DNA of 36,549 nt from Rhodopirellula sp. (GTDB taxonomy: Bacteria > Planctomycetota > Planctomycetia > Pirellulales > Pirellulaceae): positions 1-36,549 of the forward strand of contig NZGD01000075.1 of assembly GCA_002690925.1 (NCBI GenBank). The letters run 5' to 3'. The translations under genes and the position numbers were made by a program. Below the pieces are notes generated by a model. The model was not told the DNA's origin. It worked only from the letters and a program-made list of their open reading frames with translations, and did not search any database. Positions 16,562 through 25,798 of the stretch are shown here, one piece after another (within the stretch, counting starts at the first letter, position 1; the number at the start of each line of letters is the position of its first letter).

Positions 16562-17992
16562 TCAGTTGGGGCGACCGCGTCCCAATGTCTCCCCAAACTT
16601 TTCGATCTCTTGCATGTTCAGCACGTTGTCCCCATTGCTGTCCGCGCGATCAAGGATTCGTTGCATTCGGATGGGTATCTCGTCTCGAGTCACCTTCCCG
16701 TCTCCGTTGGAATCGAGACTTCGGAGCCGGGCGAGTGCTGCGGTGGGACCATTCGGCCTACCGGCAATGGGGTTGCCTATCCCTTGCGATTGCTGTGCGG
16801 TGCGTCCCATTTCGGACTCAGAAATCTTTCCATCCTTGTTCTTATCAAGTGATTTGAGCGTTTGTTTTGCATTCTGTATCTCTTCTGCTGAGATTTCTCC
16901 ATCACGATCCGGATCGAGCGCCAACATCAGGGGATGTGAGGAAAATGATTTGGTGCCGCCACTCATGTTTGACTGTGTGGGAGTTGTTCCGATTTCAATT
17001 TTTTTCAAGTCCTCAAGTTTGACACGCCACATGCCCTGTCGGTTGATTGCAGCGTACAGATACCGGTTGTCCATCGCCATTGCCCAGACACCAATTCCAC
17101 CACGCGGAAGGTTGGCACTGACATCTTTCCAGTGTTCGCCCTTGTCAATGCTGATGTATACGGAACCACTACCGCGGAAGGCACCCAGGGCCACCATGTC
17201 TTTGTCAGCAGCAAATGCCCTCGCATTCGCTGTTCCAACGTTGGCGGTCCATGACGCGCCCTTGTTTGTGCTTCGGAAAGTGCCGTACGGGGTGCCAGCA
17301 AATAGGACACCTTCGTGGGCAATCAACGCTCGTGAGCGTGAACCGAGCGGCATACCCGTGTTAGCCGCGGACCAGGAGTTGCCACCGTCCGATGAGCAAT
17401 AGACGCCATCACCATCGGTCGAAGCAAAGATCAGGCCGTCAAGTGTTGCCAAGGCACGTACATCAGGATTATTCAATCCTGAGCTACAATCACTCCAGCT
17501 TTTTCCTTGATTGTCGGTTTTAAAAACACCTGATGGCGTACCACAAAAGATGGTGCTTTTGAGAGAGGTCAACGCATTCGAACTCTTTTTGCCTGTCTGC
17601 GGGATGACGGGCAAACCGGCGGATCGCTTGTCCCATGCATTGCCGTCATTTTCGGAGAAGTAAACGCCATCAGCGCTGGCGGCGATGAGCAGGTTTTCGG
17701 TGCTGTGCAGAGAACGGAACAGCTGGTCAAAGCGTGTCGATCCAATGCCTAGGCTGCGTGGCTCGACGCTATCGCCATGGTTGTCGGAAAAAAGGATTCC
17801 TGTGGCATTGGTCTCAGAGTTGGGTAACCCCCCCGTGCCAATCACCAAACCATTGCCGCGATGAGTCGTGAGGGCGAATACCTCCGGATGATTACCCGGT
17901 AAAGGTACATTTTCCCATTGTCCTGATGCCTCAGTAAGAAGCATGCATGAGAAAATGGGTAGCAGCAATGGACAGCAACTAAGTTTCAGCAT
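16562..17992 (-). CDS. Secreted BNR/sortilin-like beta-propeller with four EF-hands
   Basis: A 476-residue secreted protein. The start at 17992 is chosen because a Sec signal begins there (MLKLSCCPLLLPIFSCMLL); the frame is open 107 codons farther without protein-like content. Residues about 25-340 hold repeated propeller blades of the S-x-D-x-G-x-x-W type (for example STDGDGVYCSSDGGNSW, STNKGASW and SIDKGEHW), as in BNR and HCF136/sortilin-like proteins. The C-terminal 120 residues hold four EF-hand calcium loops at 360-371, 383-394, 427-438 and 451-462; the fourth (DSNGDNVLNMQE) has Asn instead of Gly at loop position 6. It should bind calcium outside the cytoplasm; the ligand of the propeller is unknown. 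It is monocistronic as far as can be seen. Confidence 0.88.
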   Translation of the reverse strand: MLKLSCCPLLLPIFSCMLLTEASGQWENVPLPGNHPEVFALTTHRGNGLVIGTGGLPNSETNATGILFSDNHGDSVEPRSLGIGSTRFDQLFRSLHSTENLLIAASADGVYFSENDGNAWDKRSAGLPVIPQTGKKSSNALTSLKSTIFCGTPSGVFKTDNQGKSWSDCSSGLNNPDVRALATLDGLIFASTDGDGVYCSSDGGNSWSAANTGMPLGSRSRALIAHEGVLFAGTPYGTFRSTNKGASWTANVGTANARAFAADKDMVALGAFRGSGSVYISIDKGEHWKDVSANLPRGGIGVWAMAMDNRYLYAAINRQGMWRVKLEDLKKIEIGTTPTQSNMSGGTKSFSSHPLMLALDPDRDGEISAEEIQNAKQTLKSLDKNKDGKISESEMGRTAQQSQGIGNPIAGRPNGPTAALARLRSLDSNGDGKVTRDEIPIRMQRILDRADSNGDNVLNMQEIEKFGETLGRGRPN

Positions 17993-18625
17993 GACGACTT
18001 CTAGTAAAGAAAAGTTGGATGCATTGGACAACGCAATCATTTGAACATTGCTGCATCCGTTGTGTTTCGGTGCTTTACCTGCTTTAACCTGTTTTCTTTT
18101 CTTGCGATCAATTTTCAAAAAGTCATGCCACGAAAAACATTTCGGAATAGCATCGTGGGCCTCGCTGTCGATCGTTGCAGCTATGCCTTGCTTCAAGTGG
18201 GGAAATCGCTCAAAGCGTGGGCATTGTCCAACGATGTTACCAACCCTGCTGGGGGTGAGAGTGTTGTGAAACGCTGACAGCATGACCGGGCTTTGACGGC
18301 TTTGAGTCTGCAAATAGGCATTTGTTGCACATTCTCATTGGCGGTTACGAGCGAAAGGTTGTTTTGGAAGGCGACATTCGCAAAGTTGAGTTGGAGCCGA
18401 GTTTTGAGTTTGTGAATCGAGTAGACAACTGCGTGGAAGCTGATCGCTTGGTTCAATTGTTAGAGCGTGGAGGTGATTACACCGATGTTGGGGTTTTTCG
18501 GAGTGGGCGGGAGCACGCCGCCAAGGATGTGTTTGCAGCATTTTGCCAAACACCTCTGAACTCGAGGAATGGGAGGGGGGGGATTTTGCAAGCTGGCAGG
18601 CAAGTTTGGTTTGAAGCTGGTTGGA
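17993..18625. other. Long intergenic region without a supported gene
   Basis: About 630 bases between two minus-strand genes. It contains a run of eight G near 18575 and AT-rich leader sequence next to 17992. A plus-strand frame from 18322 runs antisense into the DUF1501 gene and shows no domain. I see no RNA gene. Confidence 0.55.
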
Positions 18626-20047
18626 TCAGGCCAGTATCTCGGTCACCACTCGTGCCGGCTCAACACCCGTCAGTTTTTGGTCCAAGCCTTGAAATGGAAA
18701 ATTCAGCTTTTCGTGATCGATTCCCAGCTGGTGTAGAAGCGTGGCGTGCAAGTCCCGGACAGCTACAGGGTTCTCAGCCACGTTGTAACTAAAATCATCT
18801 GTTTCACCGTACGACATGCCACCTTTAATTCCACCTCCGGCAAGCCAACCAGAGAAGCATCGTGGATGATGATCACGACCATAGTCATCTCGTGTGAGTT
18901 TTCCTTGCCCGTAAACGGTGCGGCCAAATTCGCCTGCGAAGACGATCAGCGTATCGTTCAGCAAACCACGTTGTTCGAGGTCTTGGATGAGTGCAGAGCA
19001 GGCTTGGTCTACATCGTACGCCTGGCCACGAAGTTGTTTGGGAAGAATCGAGTGATGGTCCCAACCGCGATGGAACAATTGAATGAACCGCACGCCACGT
19101 TCTACCATTCTGCGTGCTTGCAAGCAGTTCCGGGCAAACGATCCGTTCTTGTGAACCTCTGGTCCATAGCTGTCCAGAACCTCTTTGGATTCCTGTGACA
19201 AATCGGTTAGCTCGGGAACCGAAGATTGCATTCTGAACGCCATCTCTTGCTGGGAAATGGTGGTTTCGATCTCACTGTCACCGATTTCGCCAAGGTGTTT
19301 GCGGTTGAGTGCGCCGGTGGCATCTAGCATGCGTCGGCGAATATCGGAATCAACTCCCTTGGGATTGGACAAAAACAGAACGGGATCACCATTGGTTTGA
19401 AAAGCGACTCCCTGATGTTTGGAGGGAAGAAATCCACTTCCCCAGAGTCGGCTGTAAAGCCCCTGAACATTTCTTGTTCCACCTGTCCAAAACGCGGACG
19501 TCAAAACGATGAAGTCTGGCAGATCCTTGTTGATGGCCCCTAGACCGTAACTCAACCAGGCCCCCATGCTCGCTTTACCGGGTTGCTCGGATCCTGTGCA
19601 GATAAATGTCTTAGCCGGGTCATGGTTAATTGCATTGGTGTTCAGTGACTTCAAGATACAGAGACGGTCAGCCTGCTTGGAAAGATGCGGTAATAGTTCG
19701 CTCATCCAAAGTCCGTTTTCTCCGGCCTGATTGAACTTGAACATCGAAGGAACAACCATCTGTTCTTTGCCTCGCGTCATTGCTGTGACGCGCTGTCCCT
19801 GGCTTATGCTTTTGGGTAGTGGTTTTTTGAATTGCTTGTCCAAATCAGGTTTGTAATCAAACAGATCAACTTGGCTGGGAGCACCTGCCATGAATAAGAA
19901 AATGACATGCTTTGCCGCAGGCTTGGGATTCGTATGCGCAATAGAGTTTTGCGGTAACAGCGAACCGAGTGCTGTCACCCCAAGTCCCATTCCTGAAGTC
20001 TTGAGGAATTGTCGGCGTGCGTCTGAAAGGGGACTGTTTTGATCCAT
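18626..20047 (-). CDS. Tat-exported DUF1501 family protein (second copy)
   Basis: A DUF1501 protein of 473 residues from the start at 20047. That start follows GAGAAAAACAGTG and places the Tat motif at 11-12 ([12 protein letters not shown]). Earlier in-frame ATGs at 20080 and 20146 exist, but the latter overlaps the upstream gene. Conserved blocks are [51 protein letters not shown] and [25 protein letters not shown]. It shares the architecture of the protein at 9355 but the two are clearly diverged. It is 41 bases downstream of its DUF1549/DUF1553 partner. The function of the family is unknown; a metal-dependent hydrolase-like fold is expected from its relatives. Confidence 0.92.
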   Translation of the reverse strand: MDQNSPLSDARRQFLKTSGMGLGVTALGSLLPQNSIAHTNPKPAAKHVIFLFMAGAPSQVDLFDYKPDLDKQFKKPLPKSISQGQRVTAMTRGKEQMVVPSMFKFNQAGENGLWMSELLPHLSKQADRLCILKSLNTNAINHDPAKTFICTGSEQPGKASMGAWLSYGLGAINKDLPDFIVLTSAFWTGGTRNVQGLYSRLWGSGFLPSKHQGVAFQTNGDPVLFLSNPKGVDSDIRRRMLDATGALNRKHLGEIGDSEIETTISQQEMAFRMQSSVPELTDLSQESKEVLDSYGPEVHKNGSFARNCLQARRMVERGVRFIQLFHRGWDHHSILPKQLRGQAYDVDQACSALIQDLEQRGLLNDTLIVFAGEFGRTVYGQGKLTRDDYGRDHHPRCFSGWLAGGGIKGGMSYGETDDFSYNVAENPVAVRDLHATLLHQLGIDHEKLNFPFQGLDQKLTGVEPARVVTEILA

Positions 20048-20088
20048 CACTGTTTTTCTCAACGTAAATTTTGGCTGCATCGAACCAA

Positions 20089-22641
20089 TCACGAGCGTGT
20101 TTTCGTGATGTCCAAGTTGTAAACGGTATTGATGATCATTGCCCATGCAGCGATCACGTGCGGTGAATATTTCCCGTCAGTATTTTTGTCCGCGAATGCT
20201 TCCGTGAGTGCAGGCCGTTCTTGATAGAAAGCTTCGAAGTCGTCTAACGCTTTCTGCAAAATTTCCTGCTCGTGGGTATCTGGAACTTTGCCAGTGATGG
20301 TCTCGTAAACGGCAGACAGACGCCCCTCTTCCTTCCAGTTCAAAGCTTGTAATGCGAGTTGCTGTGCTGCCTTCATATATTGCTGTTCGTTCATCAGCAA
20401 AAGGGCCTGCGGGGGAGTGTTGGTGCGCTCGCGTCTCGCAGTGCAGTCTTCTCGCGTGGGGGCATTCAGAATGGTCATTTGGGGAGGCGGCAGTCCGCGT
20501 TTCCAGAAGGTGTAGACACTTCTTCGCACAACCTGCTCACCCGAGTCGGGCACATAGCGGCTTGGATAAGAACTGGGTAAAGAGACAGCTTTCCATAGTC
20601 CCTGGGGCTGAGGAGGTTTGACACTCTTTCCGCCCATTTTTGAACTCAGTACGCCGCTGGTGGCTAGAATCTGATCGCGAATCACCTCAGCATCCAAGCG
20701 GTATCTTGAACCACGGGCTAGCAGCCGATTTTCGGGGTCCGCTTTGTACTGGTCGGACGTTGCCTGTGAGCTTTGCCGATAAGTCTCTGACATCACCATC
20801 TCTTTGATCAGAGACTTCACGTCCCAGTCCGAACTGATGAATTGTGAAGCCAGATAGTTGATAAGATCAGGATGGCTCGGCCATTCACCTTGAGCACCAA
20901 TATCCTCAGCGGTCTTGACGATACCAACGCCAAACAGTTGTTGCCAAAAACGATTGACTGCAACACGTGCTGTTAGAGGGTGCTCGTCAGATACGAACCA
21001 ATTCGCGAGATCCATTCGGCTTTTTGGGCGACCAGAGATTTCAGGCATCGGTGGCAGGAAGGCAGGTGTGCCCCGTTCGACTTGCTCCCCAAGATCGTCG
21101 TAGGCGCCTCGGATCATCATGTGCGCTGGGCGAATGTCTGCCCGCTCTTTCATGATCATCGCTGCGGGGATCAGCATTTCGAGTTTGCTCAGTTCCCCTT
21201 GAAGTCCGTTACGTTTGTTTTCAAGTTGTTTGATCTCTTGTTGGTGTTCCGCTGTCTTCTTTTCGAGAGCCTTCTTTTCGGCTGCTTCCTTTTCCTCGGA
21301 CGTTTGGTTGGCGGTGTTTGTTTCTGCCCCCTTTTCCTTTGCCAGTTTGCCCACCGCTGACTTCAGCTCTGCAATCTGCTTTTCCAACTCAGCAGTTTTG
21401 GCCTGCAAGTTTTTCCGAGCGTCTTGCTGTTCAGGGCTGGGCAATTCGATATACGGTTTCTGAAGTCCACGTTTGAAATCGTTCCCGGATCGTCCACCCG
21501 TCTCAGGGTTCGCATCAATGTTGTTGAAAAATGCGTACAGCTGATAGAACTCACGTGAAGAAATGGGATCATATTTGTGGTCGTGACAGACAGCGCATCC
21601 CACCGTCAGTCCCATGAAAGCTGTGCCAACCGAAGTGACTCGATCAATCACGTTTCTTGCATGGCTTTCTTCGGGTAGCATCGTGCCGCGGTCGATGATC
21701 ATGTGCAGTCGGTTGAAACCGGATGCGGTCAATTGGTCATTCGATGGGGCTTCGTAGAGGTCGCCTGCAAGCTGGTATCGGACAAAGTCATCGTAAGGCA
21801 GGTTTTGGTTGAATGACCGAATCACCCAGTCACGATAGGGTGAAAGATCACGATAATGATCGTGGTGAATGCCATTGGTGTCGGCAAAACGAACGAGATC
21901 CAGCCAGTGCCGGCCCATGTGCTCGCCAAACTTAGGCGACTTTAATAAACGATCAACTGCTGTCTCGTACGCGTTTGCTGATTGGTCAGCCAGGAATTCT
22001 GAAATGTCACTTCGACTTGGTGGCAGTCCCGTCAAATCCAGCGAAAGACGACGCAGCAATGTCCTTCGGTCGCCTGGTGGTTGGGGAGAAATACCGTGTT
22101 CGTCAAGCTTTCGCTTTACAAACCGGTCAATGGGGCCTGTTCCCCAAGTACTGTCGGACACAGGCGGAAAAGATGGCGATTCCAACGATGTGAATGCCCA
22201 GAATGTTTCATAGTTGCCGCCTTCCTCGATCCATACTTTAAATAATTTCTGCTCCTCTGGACTGATGGGCTTCTTGTGTGCTTCGGGTGGTGGCATCACC
22301 ACATCTGGGTCATTTGATGTGATTCGTTTGTAGAGTTCGCTACCGGCAACATCATTTGGGGTGAGTGCATTGAGGGCACCCTCGTCACCGTCTCGTCGAT
22401 CGAGTCTCAATCCGGCTTTGCGGTCTTGTTCGTCTGGCCCATGGCAATGGAAGCAACGGTCAGACAAGAGAGGACGGATGTCTCGATTGAAGTTGACCTT
22501 AGTGGCCGTGACCTGAGCAAAACCTGGTTTGGCCATGCAGGCATGGGCCACCATCATCAGAAACACACATGTCAGAATCTGTTGTGTGTGTCCCAGAATA
22601 CTGAACCATTTGGATTGGTGATTTTCGAATCGGGTTGTCAT
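20089..22641 (-). CDS. Exported diheme PSCyt1/DUF1549/DUF1553 protein with coiled-coil insert
   Basis: An 850-residue exported protein. The start at 22641 precedes a hydrophobic segment (residues 21-36); the longer frame from 22755 adds a Pro/Thr-rich stretch unlike a signal. PSCyt1 has CFHCH at 63-67 and MPP at 116-118. DUF1549 contains [27 protein letters not shown] and a second CxxCH, CAVCH at 349-353, followed by DHKYDPIS. Residues about 405-490 are a Lys/Glu-rich coiled coil, located where the 10828-13665 paralogue carries a golvesin-like domain. DUF1553 follows ([21 protein letters not shown] to [27 protein letters not shown]). The two covalent hemes are predicted from motifs only; redox partners are unknown. 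Its DUF1501 partner follows directly. Confidence 0.92.
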   Translation of the reverse strand: MTTRFENHQSKWFSILGHTQQILTCVFLMMVAHACMAKPGFAQVTATKVNFNRDIRPLLSDRCFHCHGPDEQDRKAGLRLDRRDGDEGALNALTPNDVAGSELYKRITSNDPDVVMPPPEAHKKPISPEEQKLFKVWIEEGGNYETFWAFTSLESPSFPPVSDSTWGTGPIDRFVKRKLDEHGISPQPPGDRRTLLRRLSLDLTGLPPSRSDISEFLADQSANAYETAVDRLLKSPKFGEHMGRHWLDLVRFADTNGIHHDHYRDLSPYRDWVIRSFNQNLPYDDFVRYQLAGDLYEAPSNDQLTASGFNRLHMIIDRGTMLPEESHARNVIDRVTSVGTAFMGLTVGCAVCHDHKYDPISSREFYQLYAFFNNIDANPETGGRSGNDFKRGLQKPYIELPSPEQQDARKNLQAKTAELEKQIAELKSAVGKLAKEKGAETNTANQTSEEKEAAEKKALEKKTAEHQQEIKQLENKRNGLQGELSKLEMLIPAAMIMKERADIRPAHMMIRGAYDDLGEQVERGTPAFLPPMPEISGRPKSRMDLANWFVSDEHPLTARVAVNRFWQQLFGVGIVKTAEDIGAQGEWPSHPDLINYLASQFISSDWDVKSLIKEMVMSETYRQSSQATSDQYKADPENRLLARGSRYRLDAEVIRDQILATSGVLSSKMGGKSVKPPQPQGLWKAVSLPSSYPSRYVPDSGEQVVRRSVYTFWKRGLPPPQMTILNAPTREDCTARRERTNTPPQALLLMNEQQYMKAAQQLALQALNWKEEGRLSAVYETITGKVPDTHEQEILQKALDDFEAFYQERPALTEAFADKNTDGKYSPHVIAAWAMIINTVYNLDITKTRS

Positions 22642-23097
22642 GGAATCGCATCCCAGGAAGTCGGTGTGTCGTCCTGTGATTCTAACCAGTAATAGCGTCG
22701 GCGGTGAGTTTGCTGGTGAGGTTCTTGGGCATTGAGTAGCAGGTTGAGTGCTCAAAGATTTTTCAGGGCGGGATGAAAATCAGTCCAAAGTTGCTTTCGT
22801 TTTGAACAAAGAAAGCAAAAAATGGTGCAAGTGATGAAAAGCGGGTTTCTTCAGCCGGGAGCTTCTCTATGCATTGTTTGATGGAGGTGACGAATTGCCG
22901 CAGTTGTCGGCTCGGAATCAGTACGCAGATTGCGCTAATGATTGCTTTGCGGAATCACGAAAATAGAAAATAACGCATCTTGGGCGGCCACAGACAAGAT
23001 GCCAAAACGGGGCAGTACGCGGCACCCGCGGAGGAGCTTTCTCTGCCTCGAAACGGAGATTCTAGAAGCGTGGTGTTGGCGAGCTTCGATGTTCGGT
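22642..23097. other. Intergenic region without a supported gene
   Basis: About 455 bases between the DUF1549/DUF1553 gene and the end of the FAD oxidoreductase gene. It must hold the promoter of the former. No gene, repeat array or strong hairpin was recognised. Confidence 0.55.
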
Positions 23098-24543
23098 CTA
23101 GGCACCAGGTGCCTTCCAGTCAAGTTCGTGGGGCATCACCTGTTGCTGGATCGAAAGGGCGGCGGCCAGGCCAGCGGCTTCACCCATGGGGACGGCGTTG
23201 CCAGTGACTCGATAGCTGGAATGAGCGATGAAATCTCCGCTGATGCATCGTCCTGCCATCAATAGACCGTCAACATCAGCAGCCACCAATGCAGGGTAGG
23301 GTATGTCATAGGGTTGCATACCACCTGTCTTGAAATCACGATTGATTTCTTTATTGCCGGTATTGTCCAGGGCATGCACATCAATGGCGAAGGTTGCTTT
23401 GCAAACGGCCAGCTTGTGGCTCAACCCTTTGGCAAGGTCGGCAGCAGTCAAGGTGTATCGACCGCGGACGCGACGACCTTCGCGGATGCCAATTTGTTCG
23501 GCTGTGGCGACCACTGCGAGGTTTTTCCAAGGTCCACCAATACGTTTTAGGCCAAGAACGATCTCATGAATTTCGCGTCTCGCGCGGAGTGTCGCTGCTG
23601 TGATTGCATCTGCATCAAAGGCGCTGACACCATATTCGTGGTTGGTCATCAACGAAAACACGTTGCTGTGCAGATGCCTGAGTGTCGGTGCTCGATAGGA
23701 GGGATTGATTCCATGTTTCTCCATCAGTTCAAGCAAGCGTTTTTTTGCGGATGATCCGGTTTCCCGAATCCATGGCCGAACCTGATCCGGGTCAAGGCCC
23801 GTTAGCAGTGCGAGCATCGACATGGGCTGGCAGGTACATTCTGAACCAGTTCCCACTTCGAATTGGCAGCCTGCATGTGCTGCCAGGTCTCCATCACCAC
23901 TGCAGTCGATGAAGCGTTCCGCTTGCCAAGCTTCTCGACCTGATTTTGATTCGGTCAACACTGCGACCAAGCGTTGGTTGTTATCCAGAACAGCACCGAC
24001 CACCCGCGTATGAAGTCTGATTTTGACGCCGGACTCGATGCACACCTCTTCCAGTACCAGCTTGGCGATTTCAGGATCATAGACCGTGCCGTTCGAATCG
24101 ACAGCAACTTGGCTGCCACGTTCAGTGAATTTCTCAAGCAGTTCCATCATGATCCCCCGCTTGTTGCCTGCGTCGAGGATCTTGGTCAGCAATCCAACTG
24201 TCCAGACACCCCCCAGGCATCCCGCCACTTCGATCAGTTGCACTGAAGCGCCAGCCCGTGCTGCTGACAATGCTGCGGCAATTCCAGCCGGACCGGCACC
24301 ACAAATCAGAACATCAGACTTGCCGACAACCGGGATAGCGCGTTCAGACTCGAGGATTGCTTTTCCGTCGTTCGATAGTTTTCCTGTTGTTCGTAGCACG
24401 TCGCCTGTAGCTTGGGTGATTCGTTTGACTTGCTCCGTCGCCTCTGTGACTTGGGTGTCGGGTGAGGTCAAGGCTGATGAAACAACCAGTCCACCTGCCG
24501 TGACTTGCAGGAATCTACGACGAGTTGTATCGCTATTCATCAT
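23098..24543 (-). CDS. Tat-exported FAD-dependent oxidoreductase
   Basis: A 481-residue flavoprotein. A twin-arginine signal is at the start (TTRRRFLQ, Arg 8-10). The dinucleotide fold begins at about residue 77 with DVLICGAGPAGIAAALSAARAGA (GxGxxG at 82-87) and Glu105 at the end of the second strand. The ERFIDCSGDGDLAAHAGC block and the C-terminal LLMAGRCISGDFIAHSSYRV block are typical of the FAD-dependent oxidoreductase group common in planctomycetes, whose substrates are generally unknown. Tat export fits FAD loading in the cytoplasm. It lies 83 bases downstream of the SMP-30-like gene on the same strand, so the three genes from 27211 to 23098 may be co-expressed. Sugar oxidation is possible but not shown. 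Confidence 0.88.
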   Translation of the reverse strand: MMNSDTTRRRFLQVTAGGLVVSSALTSPDTQVTEATEQVKRITQATGDVLRTTGKLSNDGKAILESERAIPVVGKSDVLICGAGPAGIAAALSAARAGASVQLIEVAGCLGGVWTVGLLTKILDAGNKRGIMMELLEKFTERGSQVAVDSNGTVYDPEIAKLVLEEVCIESGVKIRLHTRVVGAVLDNNQRLVAVLTESKSGREAWQAERFIDCSGDGDLAAHAGCQFEVGTGSECTCQPMSMLALLTGLDPDQVRPWIRETGSSAKKRLLELMEKHGINPSYRAPTLRHLHSNVFSLMTNHEYGVSAFDADAITAATLRARREIHEIVLGLKRIGGPWKNLAVVATAEQIGIREGRRVRGRYTLTAADLAKGLSHKLAVCKATFAIDVHALDNTGNKEINRDFKTGGMQPYDIPYPALVAADVDGLLMAGRCISGDFIAHSSYRVTGNAVPMGEAAGLAAALSIQQQVMPHELDWKAPGA

Positions 24544-24626
24544 CAGTGGTGGGGTAGGTGGAAGCTGGAAAACGGAGATCTGTGGCGTGCAGGCTGTTTA
24601 TTTTCATAAGGTCGTTATAAACCGGT

Positions 24627-25694
24627 TCAATAAGCTCCGATTGCCTCGGTATAAACAGCATACAGGCTTTGGCTGGCCGCCATGAATAAGCGGTTGCGTT
24701 TAATTCCACCGAAGCACAGATTGGCACAGACTTCTGGCAGAATGATTTGTCCGATCCTGTCACCGTTGGGTGCAAAAATATGGACACCGTCGTAGCCTTG
24801 TCCTACCCAACCCGCCGTTGACCAGATGTTGCCGTGAATGTCTGCACGTATGCCGTCTGCTTTTCCTGCTTTTTCAAAGCCATCCATTTCCATTGATGTG
24901 AATTGGCGACCATTCTTCAAGCGGTCGCCGTCGACATCCCAAACTCGAATGGAGTGGGCGCCATCACCGGTGTCTGCGATGTAAAGCTTGCTCAGGTCAG
25001 GTGAAAAACACAGGCCATTGGGAGTACCTATGTCATCGGTGACCTTGGTAATGTTTCCGGTCTGTGCATCTACCCGATACACAGATTCAGGCAATTCAGC
25101 TTGTGTCGGAGTTCCTGTGTAGTTTTTGCGAATGCCATAACCGGGATCTGTGAACCAGATCGATTTATCTTCACGGTGCACCACGATGTCGTTCGGTGAA
25201 TTCAGACGCTTGCCTTCGTAGCGGTCCGCAATGATTTGGGTCGATCCATCGTGCTCATGGCGAATCACCCGTCGAGGACCATGTTGGCAGGTCAGTAAGC
25301 GACCGTCGTAGTCGAATGTATTTCCGTTTGCATTTCCACTCGGTTTTTTGAAAACCGTAACGCGGTCATCATCTTCGACCCAGCGGTGAAGTGAATCTGC
25401 AGGAACGTCACTGAAAACCAGATAACGTCCAACGGCATTCCATGCACATCCCTCGTGCCACAACGCTCTGGGGTTAAAATACAGTCGTTGAACGGACGTG
25501 TTGCCTAGTTTGTATTTGGTGAATCGTTCATCCAAACTCACAACGCGCGGGTCGGGATAACGTACAGGTCCCGGCGATGTGGTGGTTCCGTCATCCATTG
25601 CTTGGGCGTCTTGGGGACCTGTGATGGACCCGGCAACGCAGGTCGCGGCGATTCCTGCCAGTAAGGAACGACGCGGCACGGAAGGCTGATTCAT
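24627..25694 (-). CDS. Tat-exported SMP-30/gluconolactonase-like protein
   Basis: A 355-residue six-bladed propeller of the SMP-30/gluconolaconase family. A Tat-like signal is present (VPRRSLLAG, Arg 8-9). Candidate divalent-metal ligands typical of the family are Glu81 (WHEGCAW), the Asn of LNSPNDIVV, the Asn of GTPNGLCFSPD and the Asp of KADGIRAD. Family members hydrolyse sugar lactones such as glucono-lactone. Placed next to an FAD oxidoreductase, it could open lactones produced by sugar oxidation; that link is inferred from position. It is 104 bases downstream of the SASA esterase gene and 83 bases upstream of the oxidoreductase gene. Confidence 0.9.
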   Translation of the reverse strand: MNQPSVPRRSLLAGIAATCVAGSITGPQDAQAMDDGTTTSPGPVRYPDPRVVSLDERFTKYKLGNTSVQRLYFNPRALWHEGCAWNAVGRYLVFSDVPADSLHRWVEDDDRVTVFKKPSGNANGNTFDYDGRLLTCQHGPRRVIRHEHDGSTQIIADRYEGKRLNSPNDIVVHREDKSIWFTDPGYGIRKNYTGTPTQAELPESVYRVDAQTGNITKVTDDIGTPNGLCFSPDLSKLYIADTGDGAHSIRVWDVDGDRLKNGRQFTSMEMDGFEKAGKADGIRADIHGNIWSTAGWVGQGYDGVHIFAPNGDRIGQIILPEVCANLCFGGIKRNRLFMAASQSLYAVYTEAIGAY

Positions 25695-25798
25695 ACGAAT
25701 TTCCTGTTACTTGAATGCGGTTTTATTGGCTGCAGACGCATAGTTTTTACGTTGTGTTGTGGACTTGTTCGGTCCAAAGCATGATGTGAGTTGTCGGG

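Noticed and set aside
18322..18792. 156-codon plus-strand frame
   Set aside because: It runs antisense into the DUF1501 gene and its sequence changes character there; no domain or ribosome binding site supports it.
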